Source of the DNA: Euborellia annulipes
Taxonomy: Eukaryota; Arthropoda; Insecta; Dermaptera; Anisolabididae
Assembly (NCBI GenBank): GCA_023213315.1
Contig: JAKCPI010002000.1
Span: forward strand, 124,001-188,000
Length of the DNA: 64,000 nt
Direction of reading: 5' to 3'
In this document: positions 22,230-33,552 of the stretch, piece by piece
How positions within the stretch are numbered: the first letter of the stretch is position 1
How the letters are laid out: every line of letters begins with the position of its first letter
Made by a program: the position numbers and the translations under genes
The notes under the pieces: generated by a model
Told to the model about the DNA's origin: nothing
Seen by the model: only the letters and a program-made list of their open reading frames with translations
Database searches by the model: none

Positions 22230-22640
22230 CTCACACTTTTTTCTCATTCACACTCACACTCACACACACTTTCACACAGTCTTTTCGGCAACTCAAGTCA
22301 TATAAGACTTAAATGATACTCAATATTTAATAATTATATATATTTGGGACCAGGCATTCTTATTTAAGATGTAAGTAGTGGCTGTGTATGTTGAAGATAT
22401 GGAAGCAGAGGCAGCCAAAAAATAAAATTCTCTGAATACTTAACCAAACAGCCGGAGACGTTTCGGTCTATTTATTATAAAGATGGTTTGGTATCCAAAT
22501 GGTTTAAATAAAATCATCGGATTGCCTGGGGTCCGAACCCGCAACTTTTGGTATACGAGGTTAGCACACTAACCCCTACACAATTTGAATATCGCGCGAA
22601 CCATAAAACTTAGGGGACTGTTCTTTTGCCATAATTATTC
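22230..22640 (-). mobile_element. tRNA-derived SINE, copy 1 (with nested fragment)
   Basis: Minus strand: an A-box-like TAGTGTGCTAACC, then a B-box GGGTTCGGACCCC (near 22540), a body with ATCCGATGATTTTATTTAAACC, and a tail CTTATATGACTTGAGTTGCC followed by GTGTGAGTGTGAG. The body is split at about 22380-22490 by a fragment containing GACCGAAACGTCTCCGG, the 3' half of a hammerhead-like motif. Two other copies lie at 40930-41390 and a tail at 44390-44510. Confidence 0.65.
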
Positions 22641-23178
22641 CTATGTTGGGAGAAGTGGCTATGCCGATTTGGAAAATTTCAGGCTCCCTGGAAAATTTCA
22701 ATCATGGATAACTTGATTTTTTCAAATCGAACATGCTACTTTTTTTTATGCCATGGGACGTGAAATTTAATTATCTTTCAGATGATATATAGTTGTCTAT
22801 ATCTATCTTTGGTAGTTTTCTTTTTATTCCAAAATATCTGGTAACGAAAAAAAAAAAATATTTATTATAGACAAAACAATATAAAAAAAATCCAAAGGCA
22901 AAGCAAAATTGTAATAAATGGAAAAGATATGCTTAATATTCGAAAATGTATTTAAATTTACTTTAAAATAATTTATATGAACTTCTCGAAAGCGTAGAGC
23001 TATTTTTTCATGTTGGCTACTCTTCATAATAAAGACAAACAAAAAAGCGCGAAAAAGTGACAACATAATGTTTTGAAAAAAAATGGAAAAATCCTAACTT
23101 GAACATATTTCATAAATATAAATGTGCAAGGCTTTTTTTTACTTTATTTTATTTTTAGCATGAATTAAATTCTTTAAA

Positions 23179-24669
23179 ATGTCTCAAAAAGAAGAATTAA
23201 TTAAGATAAAAAGAGAATTAAATTTAGTGACATTAAAAATACAAAAACAAAGAGACATGTTTAAAACAAAATATTTAAATCTTCTAGAGGTATTTATCCA
23301 GATTGTATTATTGTTTTTTATTTATATATTTTTAAGGTTAAATAAATAAATAGTTACAATGTTAATCTTTTAAAAAGATTATAGGTTAAATGACTTCTTT
23401 TTTGAAATCCTATTATCTCATGATTATCTCTATTGAAATCTCATTTTATTAATTAAAACCAATACAAGCCATTATTGATTAAATTTAACATTTTTTTTTT
23501 TCTTCAAATGCACTTTACAATTGTTTGAAAAGAAGGAGTTTCTATTCTATGCACTATCCATATTACATATTTGTTTTAATATATTTTAAAAGCAAGGCCC
23601 TTTTATTCTTAAGCATATTTATAATAGATTATAAATATTTTTAACTTAAGATAAACAAATATTGTTTATTTAGTTAGAGGAAAAATAACAAACAAAACTA
23701 AACATTGTGACATCATTACCGATAAAAAAAAACTTATTGATCAACCAAGCATTGATTTTTTACGCCAAATAGAATAATCCGTTTTTTTTTTTTTATATAT
23801 ATATAAATACGAAATTTATAGAATCCTTATTCAAAATTCAATTTTTTTCTCGATCTGCAGAAAAGGCTTCGAGTGGTTTGAGACTTTGCACATCATTTAA
23901 AGCAATCAGTGACGGTCCCAGGATTTTGACAAAGGAGGGCCTAATTATTATTTTTTTTTTTTAAATTTCATTTAAGCATTTTTTCGGCAGTGAAAGCCAT
24001 TTAGACCCCGTCTCTATTTATTTCATCTGGATTGATAGCAAATGGCCCAAAATTGATGATGTGGAGAAGGTGAAGAGGCATCTTTGCATAGCAGAAGAAT
24101 AGTGGGTAATAGGGGTCTTAATAAGAGAAAAAAGAACAATGTCAATATATGAGTATGAGCCATCTAGATAATAACTTGATTAATAACTATACAACAAAGG
24201 ATGTTTTTGTCATTAGCTGTTTTAATTTCCAAGCTGTTCATTGTAAAAATAAACAGCCCTATGGGCACAGCTTTCAAGACTTGAATTAGTGAAAGTCCCT
24301 TGAAATAAATTAGTAAATTGTATATTATATATATATGTTCTGCAAGATTTTCCGCAACCGGATGTATGCTAAGATAAGTTTTCTCGGGTTAAGTCGCGTG
24401 GGATTTACTAGATAAATTTCAACATCCCTCCCGACTTAACCCGAGAAAACTTATCTTCGCATATATATATTGATATATGGGTCATTCCACGCCAACTCGA
24501 CCATTTTTGATTTGGCTGAAACTTTGTCATCTTTTTATACCCAATTGAAAACGTGTCTGAGAATTTTTTCAAATTTTTTGACCCAGCCAAAATCCTAAAC
24601 ACATATAAAAAATTTCATAAAAATCGGTTCAGTCGTTTAGGAGTTCAGTGACATACACACATACAGAAG

Positions 24670-24711
<42 letters not shown>

Positions 24712-27700
24712 GTGATTCTACGCTATTTGAATTTTATTGGTCAGTGGAAAAAATATATGTTAAAATAATTATATCATTGATACTGTATTCTTAAATAATA
24801 AAGAATATCGTGTTTTATTGGGGCCATTTAGTCAATTCACGATAACTGTTTCATTTTAGGAATTAATAGTTGAAAATAGTCATAAATGTCAGTATTCTGG
24901 GTGTCCCATTTCTAGTTTTTTTACTAGTTTTGTTCGACATTTATTTATTTATTAACTTGACATAATATTTTTTACCATAATTATAAACATAAGTAAACCC
25001 CAAAACATAATTAATGAAAATACATTTTAAAAGTAATTGTTATTATAAAAAAAATACTTGTTTTCACGTGACCTAAAAATGATGTCATCTATTCTGGAAA
25101 AATTAAAAGATAAAAATTTATCATAAAAACTGCCAAAAGGATAACAATGGCCATGAGTAACAGGCGTAGTAGTCTGAAGTAAGAAGCAAGCTAACGGCGT
25201 TAAGCATAATTCAAATAATATAGCTTTAGTTATTGTTGGATTGTCATAAAGTGTGTTTGGGCCAGTCGATGCAATATTTATTCTGGTAGATAAATCTCTT
25301 TATATTTTATCGTTACCTAACTCTACATTTGTACAATGCAATGTTTATTGTATGTTAATGTCATGAATTACGTCGAAACTTTGGCAAGAAGGACGCGTAT
25401 TGTTTTTTTTTAACGTAATGTGTGGTTTTGTCATTAGTTTGGCTGTCATTATTCTGGCAAATTCAAGGGTTCGCATCCCGTCTAATGCGACAAAAATTTA
25501 TTTCAATTGGATTTAGCTACCAATCCAATTGAAATAAATAGATACGGGGTCTAAATGGCCTTCGATGCCAAAAAATGGAATAAAAAAAAACTCTGTCAGT
25601 GAAAATACCCGCCCACGGGTAGGGACGAAATTTTGTTTCCTTAATATCTTATAGCTATAATATGTATGTTTTTTTAATATTAATTCAGTTTTCATTATAA
25701 ATAGTTAATTGTCTGTCACTTTCCTAGCTTAATTTTCACAATTCTGCCAATAGTGTCATTCTATATTTCTTCTGGTGCTAATAAAACTCAAAAAAATTAA
25801 AATATCTTCTGGCCTTTATCATTACAGATACGAAAATAATGTCAACTAAGGAAATCATGAATATTAAATTGAACAGAGTATATTTGGTTTCTGGACACAA
25901 AAAATCCAAATAGCGTAGAATCACCCATATATATATATATATATATATAAAGAAGATAAAGATATAAGATATATAAATCTATCAAAATTCATTCTTAAAT
26001 ATAAAATTACAAGGTTAATGCCCGGTTGCCTAGAAAATAAGCTTATCAATGATGTCGTTGACCTTCTTTTTAAATGACTTGTGGAAGTGCTTTGATTAAA
26101 AAAAATAAATAAATAAAGCATCGTATCGAACCAATGGCCCTAAAGATTGGAATTTATCGGCCCAGCATCTCTGATATTTATAATATAAAAGTAGTGATTA
26201 TAATAAAATTGTCATCTAAACGTCAGGCGCAGCAGTTCCCGCTAGTGCGATATTTAAGTTACTCATTGTGATGTTGGGTGATTGTGCGTTAGGTAGAAAT
26301 ACAGCTCCAGCCATATTCTAATTAATTAAAATTTTCTTTTTTAGAGCCATAAAAAATTGGAGCAAAATTTATTATCAATGAAATCTAAATCTTGTAAGTA
26401 TGAATTAAACTTTGCCCCTTTTTTTATTTTATTATTTATTTTAATAATTTGTTTTATTTTTATTTTTAGCATCAAAAAAATCAATTTCAAATCAAGATAT
26501 AAATGATAAAAAGCTAAAACAGGTATTTGTCAATCAATTCTCTTGTAAACAGGGCCGCAGACAGACGCGACAGGCCCCGGGGCTTACTTATAATACGCCT
26601 CTCTATAAGTTATTTTTTTAATAATGCAAAATGCTATTGTGGCTTTCAAGACAACAATTTCATAATATTTATTTAAATAAAAAAAAGTTATTTAAAATTT
26701 TATTGAAATTCCCTAAGCAAGTGTTTCTCAAACTATTTGTAGCTGCGACACACTAAAAGTACAAATACTACTTGGAGAGATAAAGTGGCTGTTGGTGCTC
26801 CTGTGCGAATACTACTGTGTAGTTCTATCGTTTGCAAATGTAACATTATATCTAGAAACAGAAAAAAACTTCTTAATGCGATTGGTGGGACTAATGTAGA
26901 GAACAGTTTTTTTATTCGGAGACTTATCGATGCCAGGCTCGCTCTTAATTCCTCTTCTACTGATTTTAGTCGTTCTCTTTTAAAATCTCTCTCTATATAT
27001 ATATATATATATAATTCACTAATGTCTGTCTGTCTGTCACGCTCTATTTAGGCAACTTCCCGTTGGAATTTTGAAATGAAATTTTATATGCATAAAGAAG
27101 ACTTTCTCGGGATTATTACAGGCTCCTTCTTCAGGGCCTTATGATTAACAAACAAAAAGTACAGATCTTTGATTATATATGTTTTATAAGGATATTTATT
27201 TATTTATATTTTTTTTTTATTCATATATACTGAATTTAATGATGGTATAAGCAAACTCACCATGCGGTGTCAAAAAAACAATTAGCCCTCAATTTTGTCA
27301 TAAATAATAAAAAATAAACATCGCATGGTGAGTTTGCTTATACCATCATTAAATTCAGTATATATGAATAAAAAAAAAAAATAAATAAATATCTTTATAC
27401 AACATATGTAATCAAAGATATGTACTTTTTGTTTGTTAATCATAAGGTCCTGAAGAAGGAGCCGTTTCGGCCCCGAAACGTTGATTTATAACGGAAGGAA
27501 TTAAACCAAATAAATTGGCTGAACATCAGCTCGGGATTATATTTATTCATCCTTCCCAATAATATCCACCAGACTGCCCCGATCTTCATCATCTTAAGAG
27601 ATTGTTGGCAATCTCAGGGTGTACACCATTGAGATGCTGATAAAGTTGTTATATATATAAACATATACAAAATTATATAAAAAATATAATATTTGCACAT

Positions 27701-30700
27701 AAGTATGTTCATCAGTTAATACGGCCTGTCTCAAATACACTACATACATTTGAGCCTTGACTGTATTAACTGATGAACATACTTATGTGCAAATATATTT
27801 TTTATATAATTTTGTATATGTTTATATATATAACAACTTTATCAGCATCTCAATGGTGTACACCTTGAGATTTTCAATAATCTCTTAAGAACTGATGATG
27901 GCTTTATTTAATTAAAACCAAAACGTCTTCTGGATTGAGAATTTTCATTCGATAGAGGCTCTCCTTTTGGCTGACATCCTCGCTTCATGTCTATTATTTT
28001 ATAAAATTGCTCCCCTCGCCTTGAGTGATGCAAAATTGCCAATTATAGATTATGATTGGGAAAGCCTGGGGTAGCTAGATGAACGATAAAATTTAATGAT
28101 AACGCTGGAGGTATTTTCAGATCAAATTTTATTCCACTATAAGTCTAAATTCGCCAATATTTGATTTGTATACATTAATGTAACATAACAATGTTATATC
28201 CTGGGTATAGAGCGATTTTATTTAGAACAATTTGCAGTCGACAATAAGATAAAAATATAAACTGGAAATTGTTTTAATATTATTTTTTTTTAATGTGTGA
28301 AAACGAAATAGTTTTATAATCTTCTTAATTTATAAACTATTAATTTGAATTTTTCTTTTAATTCATTTTTTTTTTTTTTTTTTTCAGAAAATTGAAGAAA
28401 ATGAATCTTTAAAACTTGAAAATGAAAAACTTTTAGAAGGAATTGCAATTTTAACTAAAGTAAGTATGCCGAGGTTTCTCTTCTTTTAATGTGGTAGAGT
28501 CGTGCCACACGACATTAATCGTATATTAAAAACTCCCTAGCTCATTTGAATCGTTTATTTCAGAAAGCACCTAAGTGCGCTTTTTTCAACTTTCGGAAAA
28601 CTAAAAAAAAACTGTTTTGCAGGTCTAGTCTTCTTCAAATATTTTTTTACCAAATCAAAAACATGCTATTGGGATAATCTATTTAAAAAATTATTTTTTT
28701 TTTCTTTAAGTTTTTGAGTAATTAATTTTTGAAAAAATTGCACTTAGGTGGTTTCTGCAATAAAGGAGTGATTTTTTAAAAATTATTATTGAAATTAAGT
28801 CAAACCATTAATTTTTACCTGTTTTGGTATCAAAGGTAAGTAACAGACACACTTAAGTATAAAAAAGAGTGTTTTTACTATGCCTAAATCGAAAAATACA
28901 AGTAGACCTACACGCTACAGTATGTCTATATACACAGCGTATATACAGAGTCGTACTGGAGTCCTTTGAGTCTAGCATTCCGAATAATGTTCCGTTTGTA
29001 TTTTTCTTCGTGCACAACTCCACGCCTACGCTTGGGAATAGGTTCATCATCTGAACTATCCGACATGGCTTAAGAACTATATAATATAATAATAAACAAC
29101 AAAATAACACCTAATTTTCACCGGAAACTCACGAAAACTAACTACTCAGTGTTAGGTAACCTTTGAATCAAACCAGCGAGTCACAAAACACGTGATGTCT
29201 ACAGGGCATGAGTGAAATTTACCGCAGAAAGAACCTAAGCGACGGCGCTTGGGTTCTTTCCGAAATAAACGGATTATTTTCAAGGCTGCCAAATAGCATT
29301 GCTGATGAGGAACATTGGTTATTTCGGCACTAAAAGATGTATTTACCTTTAAATTGTACATTAGCACCAAAAACACATTTTTTGAAATTTTGTCCCCTTA
29401 GGTGCTTTCTGAAATAAACGATTCATTTATGATCCTGTCTATTTTCATAATATTTTTTTTTTTCTAATTCTATTCAAGCATAAAGAGACGATAGAATATT
29501 TTTAGATTGTGTCCTTAATTTTGTTTTGAATTTCAATCGTAACTGTAGAGAATTCGTTAATCGTACGAATTAGGCATTATGAAGAACAAGAGTCCCTATA
29601 GAGGCAAAAGAAAAGGAAGAACCTTATACTCGATTTGAAAAAAGAAATAAAGAATATAAAAGAACACATGAAATCCAAGGATTGGTGGGTGTGCTGGCGT
29701 CATAAATAAAATGAAGAAATTATATATTTACTAGCCGCCCCCCCCCCTCCAGGGGGCGGCTTATTTTAAAAATTTCTTAATTAATATGTGATTAATAATA
29801 ACAATAAATTCATTTTTAAATTTAAAACAAAATTAAAGATTATTGGGACAGATTGTTTTTTTGTATTTGCTTGATAACAAAAAAATTAATTGCGATAATT
29901 TTTTAATAAGTCATTAAAAAAATTATAGCTCGATGTCCCGATAACCTCTTATGAATTTAATTCATTTAAAAAAAAACCGCATTGAAAAATTCCTTATAAT
30001 AGTCTAGTTTTTTTTTTTTAAAGTACGTTTAGACGTCGCTCCTGAACCCCCTTAACAATACAAAGACATGCTACACAATTTCTAACAGTGTTTAAAATTG
30101 TTTCTCTCTCTATATTTCTCTATGGTTCCCTCAATAGCATAAAAATCAACAACAACATCATCCCTTTCGTGGACTCTGCGCGGAATTTGGGGTTGATTTT
30201 TGAGAAGACCCTCACCTGGGATTTGCAGGTTCCTGCAACAAGGTCTCCCGAGCCATCCATGGTCTGAAGCAGAGGGGAGACTTTCTCTCCTCTAGCCTTC
30301 GGGCCAGGCTGGTCCAAGCGTTAGTGTTTCCTCACTTTAACTACGGGTTGGCGGCAATGACGGACCTGACGTGCATTCAATTAAATAAGCTCCAAAGATC
30401 CCAAAATTATGCACTCAGATTCGTCTCTCAATTAAGAAGGGATGAACACGTATCTCCCTTCTATCGTGATTTGGGGTGGCTGCGGGTGACTCAGATGCGC
30501 ACCATGGCTTGCCTGAGGCTTCTCTGGAAGATATTAAATGGGAAATGTCCTGAATACTTTGGGGGGTATTGCCGTTATCTGGGATCTGGGCGGAGGCCAC
30601 TCGACCTGGAGATTCCCGTGCATCGAACTTTCCTGTACGGGAGGTCATTTCGGGTGGAGTCAGTCCGCCTCTGGAATGATCTTCCGGTGGGGACTAGGAG

Positions 30701-31207
30701 GGCGACGACGCTTTCTACTTTTGCTGGGAGGGTGAGATCCGCCCTTGCCTGGTAGCCGGTTGTGGGTTGCGGTTGTCTTGAATTAGATTCACGGGAGGAG
30801 GAGTTGACGCGGTGAGGGGAGCCGGCGTGGTCTGTGAATGCTCGTGTGTGTATTTATTTGTATACATTATTATTTATAATTTTTCACTTACAACAAGAAA
30901 TCTTCTCTAATGTAATGTAAATCATGTAACAGTGGTATGTACCCATTCACAACAGACAATTTTTAATTATATATATTGTATGTAACTCTATACGAGGGCT
31001 AATGGAGCTATCAAGCTCTAACCCGTTGTCGAAATAAATAATATTCTATTCTATTCTATTCTAATTATAATTTTTAGCAATTTCGGGGGGAGGGATTTGG
31101 TCCCCGAATTCTACTAGTCACAAGGTTAAGTTAATAAAAAGAATGTTATGAAAATAAATTGTTCTTAGGATTTGAAGCTTGACAAACAAAAAGACAACTT
31201 GAATTAG
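23179..31207 (+). CDS. Unrecognised small coiled-coil protein (five exons)
   Basis: I do not recognise this gene. Exons are 23179-23289, 26345-26393, 26470-26522, 28388-28459 and 31169-31207, all with GT-AG borders. Phases (0, 1, 0, 0) join into one frame of about 107 residues ending in TAG. The start MSQKEELIKIKREL is followed by an almost continuous K/E/L/N-rich helix (residues ~1-50 and ~70-107) with leucine/isoleucine at heptad-like spacing, split by a serine/lysine-rich linker (KSSSKKSIS). No signal peptide or membrane segment. It could be a subunit of a small coiled-coil complex, but that is a guess. Introns 1, 3 and 4 are filled with transposons. The last exon is the least certain: exon 4 also joins in frame to the acceptor at 31257/31258 of the ankyrin ORF. 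Confidence 0.6.
24369..24665. repeat. Hairpin plus GGGTCATTCCACGCC-type repeat
   Basis: Inverted arms AAGATAAGTTTTCTCGGGTT (from about 24370) and its complement (to about 24458) are followed by GGGTCATTCCACGCCAACTC and a block containing ATAAAAATCGGTTCAGTCGT, then a (TA)n tract up to 24709. The start resembles the terminal repeat of the element at 24710. Intronic to the coiled-coil gene. Confidence 0.5.
24710..25926. mobile_element. DNA transposon with perfect 20-bp terminal repeats
   Basis: Ends are GGGTGATTCTACGCTATTTG (24710-24729) and its exact complement (25907-25926), inserted in a (TA)n tract so the target duplication cannot be defined. It is 1,217 bp long with no transposase-sized ORF, so it is non-autonomous. 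Superfamily not assigned. Confidence 0.75.
27130..27490. mobile_element. Foldback insertion with hammerhead-like end
   Basis: Arms of about 130 bp (about 27142-27270 and 27319-27466) flank a loop of about 50 bp. The outer end of the right arm has CTGAAGA (27450-27456), a GGAGCC/GGCCCC stem and GAAAC (27475-27479). The left arm carries CTGAAGAAGGAGCC on the minus strand and then diverges, apparently where the repeat at 26985-27100 joins it. Confidence 0.55.
27593..27933. mobile_element. Foldback insertion with hammerhead-like motif, mutated core
   Basis: Arms of about 130 bp (27593-27722 and 27762-27890) around a 40-bp loop. At the right outer end, CTGATGA (27892-27898) is followed by a GG-TTT/AAA-CC stem, then AAAAC and GTC (27925-27927). 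The base equivalent to G12 is A at 27920. AGAA before the core pairs with TTCT after GTC (stem I). Confidence 0.55.
28549..29423. mobile_element. DNA transposon with perfect 27-bp terminal repeats
   Basis: Left end AATCGTTTATTTCAGAAAGC... (28549-28575) and its exact complement (29397-29423); the flanking duplication is short and ambiguous (CATTT). The core motif CTTAGGTG(C)TTTCTGNAATAAA recurs inside at about 28740, 29222 and 29250. It carries a truncated ORF on the minus strand. Lies in intron 4 of the coiled-coil gene. Confidence 0.75.
28926..29066 (-). pseudogene. Truncated transposon ORF (N-terminal fragment)
   Basis: ATG at 29066 begins MSDSSDDEPIPKRRRGVVHE and continues through EKYKRNIIRNARLKGLQY before an early TAG. 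From memory, an acidic start followed by RRGVV..E.Y.RN.IRN.R.KG is the N-terminus of a high-copy uncharacterised protein in aphids and other arthropods, probably transposon-encoded; I cannot verify this here. Only 46 codons remain, so it is a remnant. Confidence 0.5.
30125..31062 (+). mobile_element. 5'-truncated LINE remnant, 3' end
   Basis: The C-terminal part of a non-LTR reverse-transcriptase ORF is followed by a 3' UTR ending in (ATTCT)n. The coding remnant starts around 30139 (NNNIIPFVDSARNLG... LTWDLQ), shifts frame near 30227, and continues in frame from CNKVSRAIHGLKQRG to TAG at 30755. The 5' end is lost. It differs from the LINE at 7908 in composition, being GC-richer with no purine skew, and in 3' tail. 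Confidence 0.8.
30139..30755 (+). pseudogene. LINE reverse-transcriptase C-terminal fragment
   Basis: Residues such as ARLVQALVFPHFNYGLAAMT, KLQRSQNYALRFV, RLLWKILNGKCPEY and RSFRVESVRLWNDLP match the region downstream of the RT domain in CR1/jockey-like elements (SLI.P...Y....W, LQ..QN.A.R, ..R.W..LP). One frameshift near 30227 and loss of the whole polymerase core make it non-functional. Confidence 0.75.
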
Positions 31208-31257
31208 TAATTTTTTTTTTATTTAACTAATTAAGGTACTGTTTGTTTGTTCTTTAG

Positions 31258-31926
31258 ATGGATGGGAAGCAACGCCTTCAGATGAATGAAATAAAAGATG
31301 TTTTTGAAGCAGCAGAAAATGGAAATTTAGAATATCTACAAATATATTTTAATAGCGGTTACGTATCGCCTAAAAACCTAAAAGGCGAAGATCTCGTACA
31401 TATTGCAGCTAGAAGGAATTTCGCTCATATTTTACAATTTTTATGGGAAAAAAACATAAACTTAGATGAGAAAAATAAAGATGGATGCACGCCATTGCAT
31501 ATTGCTTGCGAATATAACTCGCTGCCCTGCATTATGTACTTAATTGAGAAAGGGGCAAATATTGAGTGTCGAAATAGGGAGAGTTCGTCTGCGCCATTGC
31601 ATTTGGCCGCGCATCACGGACACGCGGACGCCATCGAGTGTCTGCTACGACGGGGCGCGATGATCAATGCGCAGAATCATTTCGGCAATCGGCCTCTTCA
31701 CCTATCAGCCAAGATGGGCAAATTGGAGTGCGTTAAGAAGCTGGTAGAGAACGGCTCGGAGATTAATGCCCAGAACAAATGGGGCTGGACCGTTTTGCAT
31801 TTCGCCTCGCAGTGCAACCACCAAGAAATTATTGAATATCTCGTCTCAAAGGGCGCTAATGAGAATATCAGGGACAAATGCGGCACGCTACCCATTGATT
31901 ATTACCATAACAAAAAAAACAATTGA
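31258..31926 (+). CDS. Ankyrin-repeat protein
   Basis: An open frame of 222 residues consisting almost entirely of ankyrin repeats: about 11-40, 41-73, 74-106, 107-140, 141-173 and 174-206, plus a partial C-terminal unit. Canonical signatures include GCTPLHIAC, APLHLAAHHGH, RPLHLSAKMGK and TVLHFASQ, with LLRRGAMINAQN-type loops. Ankyrin repeats are protein-binding surfaces; the partner is unknown and I do not assign an orthologue. The ATG directly follows a strong acceptor (TGTTTGTTCTTTAG|ATG), so at least one upstream exon exists, either 5' UTR or exons 1-4 of the coiled-coil gene, which would join in frame. AATAAA lies 64 bases past the stop (31990-31995). The 3' half is noticeably GC-richer than the 5' half. 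Confidence 0.8.
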   Translation: MDGKQRLQMNEIKDVFEAAENGNLEYLQIYFNSGYVSPKNLKGEDLVHIAARRNFAHILQFLWEKNINLDEKNKDGCTPLHIACEYNSLPCIMYLIEKGANIECRNRESSSAPLHLAAHHGHADAIECLLRRGAMINAQNHFGNRPLHLSAKMGKLECVKKLVENGSEINAQNKWGWTVLHFASQCNHQEIIEYLVSKGANENIRDKCGTLPIDYYHNKKNN

Positions 31927-32469
31927 TTCCACTTGTATTGTACATATTATATTATATTATATTTTTTGTAATAAGCTCTTCTCTTTTTAAATAAATGCTT
32001 TCAATATATATTTAAATGAATTCCATCCCCCCCCCCTTTGCGAGTAATAAAAACTTTTATTTTATGTTATATTTTACACAGAAAAACACTTTTTCTTTAT
32101 TTAAATATTTTTCTATATATATTTGAATATGATATTAATCTATTTGTAACCGCATGGACTCCGAAACTACTTGACGGATTTTCATGGAAGTTTTTTTTTT
32201 AATGGGTAGAGAATTCCCCTAGGGTGGTTTGTCTGCCATTTTACATCTTGAATTCTATCTAATGTAGAGCCTACTGTCGGAAACTAAATATATATATATG
32301 TATTTGTTATGTTAATTAATGTAAAATTCCAATATTTATATAATTTTTTATGTTAAAACTTATGTTATAGAAATAAATATCTTATAATTTCCAACTCTGC
32401 CGTCAGATAGCACCTCCTATGTCAATTTACTAATGGAGTTTTGTATAAAAAAAATTTTATTTAATATAT

Positions 32470-32640
32470 GGTCAAGTGCGACTTGGCTTATCGGATAAGC
32501 TGGGACTTAGCAATTCGAGGTAAAAGTTCGAACCCGGCTTGCCGCAAAAATTCAACCAAGTCGAGCGTCTCTACTGGAGCAATGGGAATATAATCCCCTC
32601 CAGTTCCAGGCACCTTCATCGAATCAATCAATCAATCAGT
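32470..32640 (+). mobile_element. tRNA-derived SINE, second family
   Basis: A-box-like TGGCTTATCGGATAAGC and, about 35 bp later, a B-box AAGTTCGAACCC (about 32524-32535), followed by a unique body and an (ATCA)n tail at about 32620-32640. The layout is that of a pol III SINE and differs from the family at 22230 and 40930. Confidence 0.65.
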
Positions 32641-33002
32641 GGTTAAGTGTGCTTGGGAGAGATGCTTCTCGCTTGCTTTTCTAAAAGTTGAACCTCTCAT
32701 CATTATTAAATATTAACACAGACTACTCACCTCTAAGGTATTTGTTAACATTCAATTTTTAATAATGTTAATTTGTTTAACAATATATATATATATTTTA
32801 ATTGCTTCGTGTTACCTAGATCCCTACCTCACTGATTAAGGCTTACTGGATGGTGGCCGAAACCCAAGAGGTGTGAGATTTTGCTGAACAACAACGAATT
32901 TGAGAAAATAAATATATAAATCACATATATATTTTTTTGTTTTTATTTCTCTACTATTGAACTCCCTTGACCTGCCCTTTGCAAATAAATATATGTTCAC
33001 AC

Positions 33003-33085
33003 AAAAAATCTGGTCTGACAAGCACAGAACAACTTTCTATTAGAGAAAATTGTGTGCTGTGCCACCAGTCACACCAGATTTTGTA
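33003..33085. repeat. Solitary family-R hairpin
   Basis: AAAAAATCTGGTCTGAC ... GTCACACCAGATTTTGT, matching the terminal hairpin of family R, with no family-R body next to it. Confidence 0.65.
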
Positions 33086-33552
33086 CAAATATATGTATAG
33101 ATGGCCCGGGAAGGCTCTCGACGGCCCTGCACTCACTGAGATCAATTAAAAAATTTGTTTTTCAAATAAAACTAAAATAATGAGACGACCTGAATTTAAT
33201 ATTTATTGAAAATTGGCTTTTAAAAATTCTGGGGAACAGTTGCCAAGGAAAGGCCAATTTCCAAGAAACTTTCAAATTTTGGACAAAGCCCTGATGAATT
33301 GCTAAATTAGGAGCCATAACTTTGGAGAAAGATAGAGGTTTGAACTATCAAATTAAGACGAGTAGAAGATGTATTTTCTGCGCTTCCCACCGCCAGATTT
33401 TTTTGCGAGCCTCTGCTCATTTCGATTTATGCCCGCAAGAAGAAGAAAAAAGAAGAGAATTAAAATAAATTTTTTATTATATTTTAACAAATCAATTTTA
33501 CTAAAATACTTTATTTTATTTTTACAGATATAATTTGAAAATCTTTTTGTTT

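Noticed and set aside
32830..32880. Hammerhead-like CTGGATGGTGGCCGAAACCC
   Set aside because: The CTGANGA box is broken and there is neither a proper stem II loop nor a GTC triplet; counted as chance or heavily decayed.
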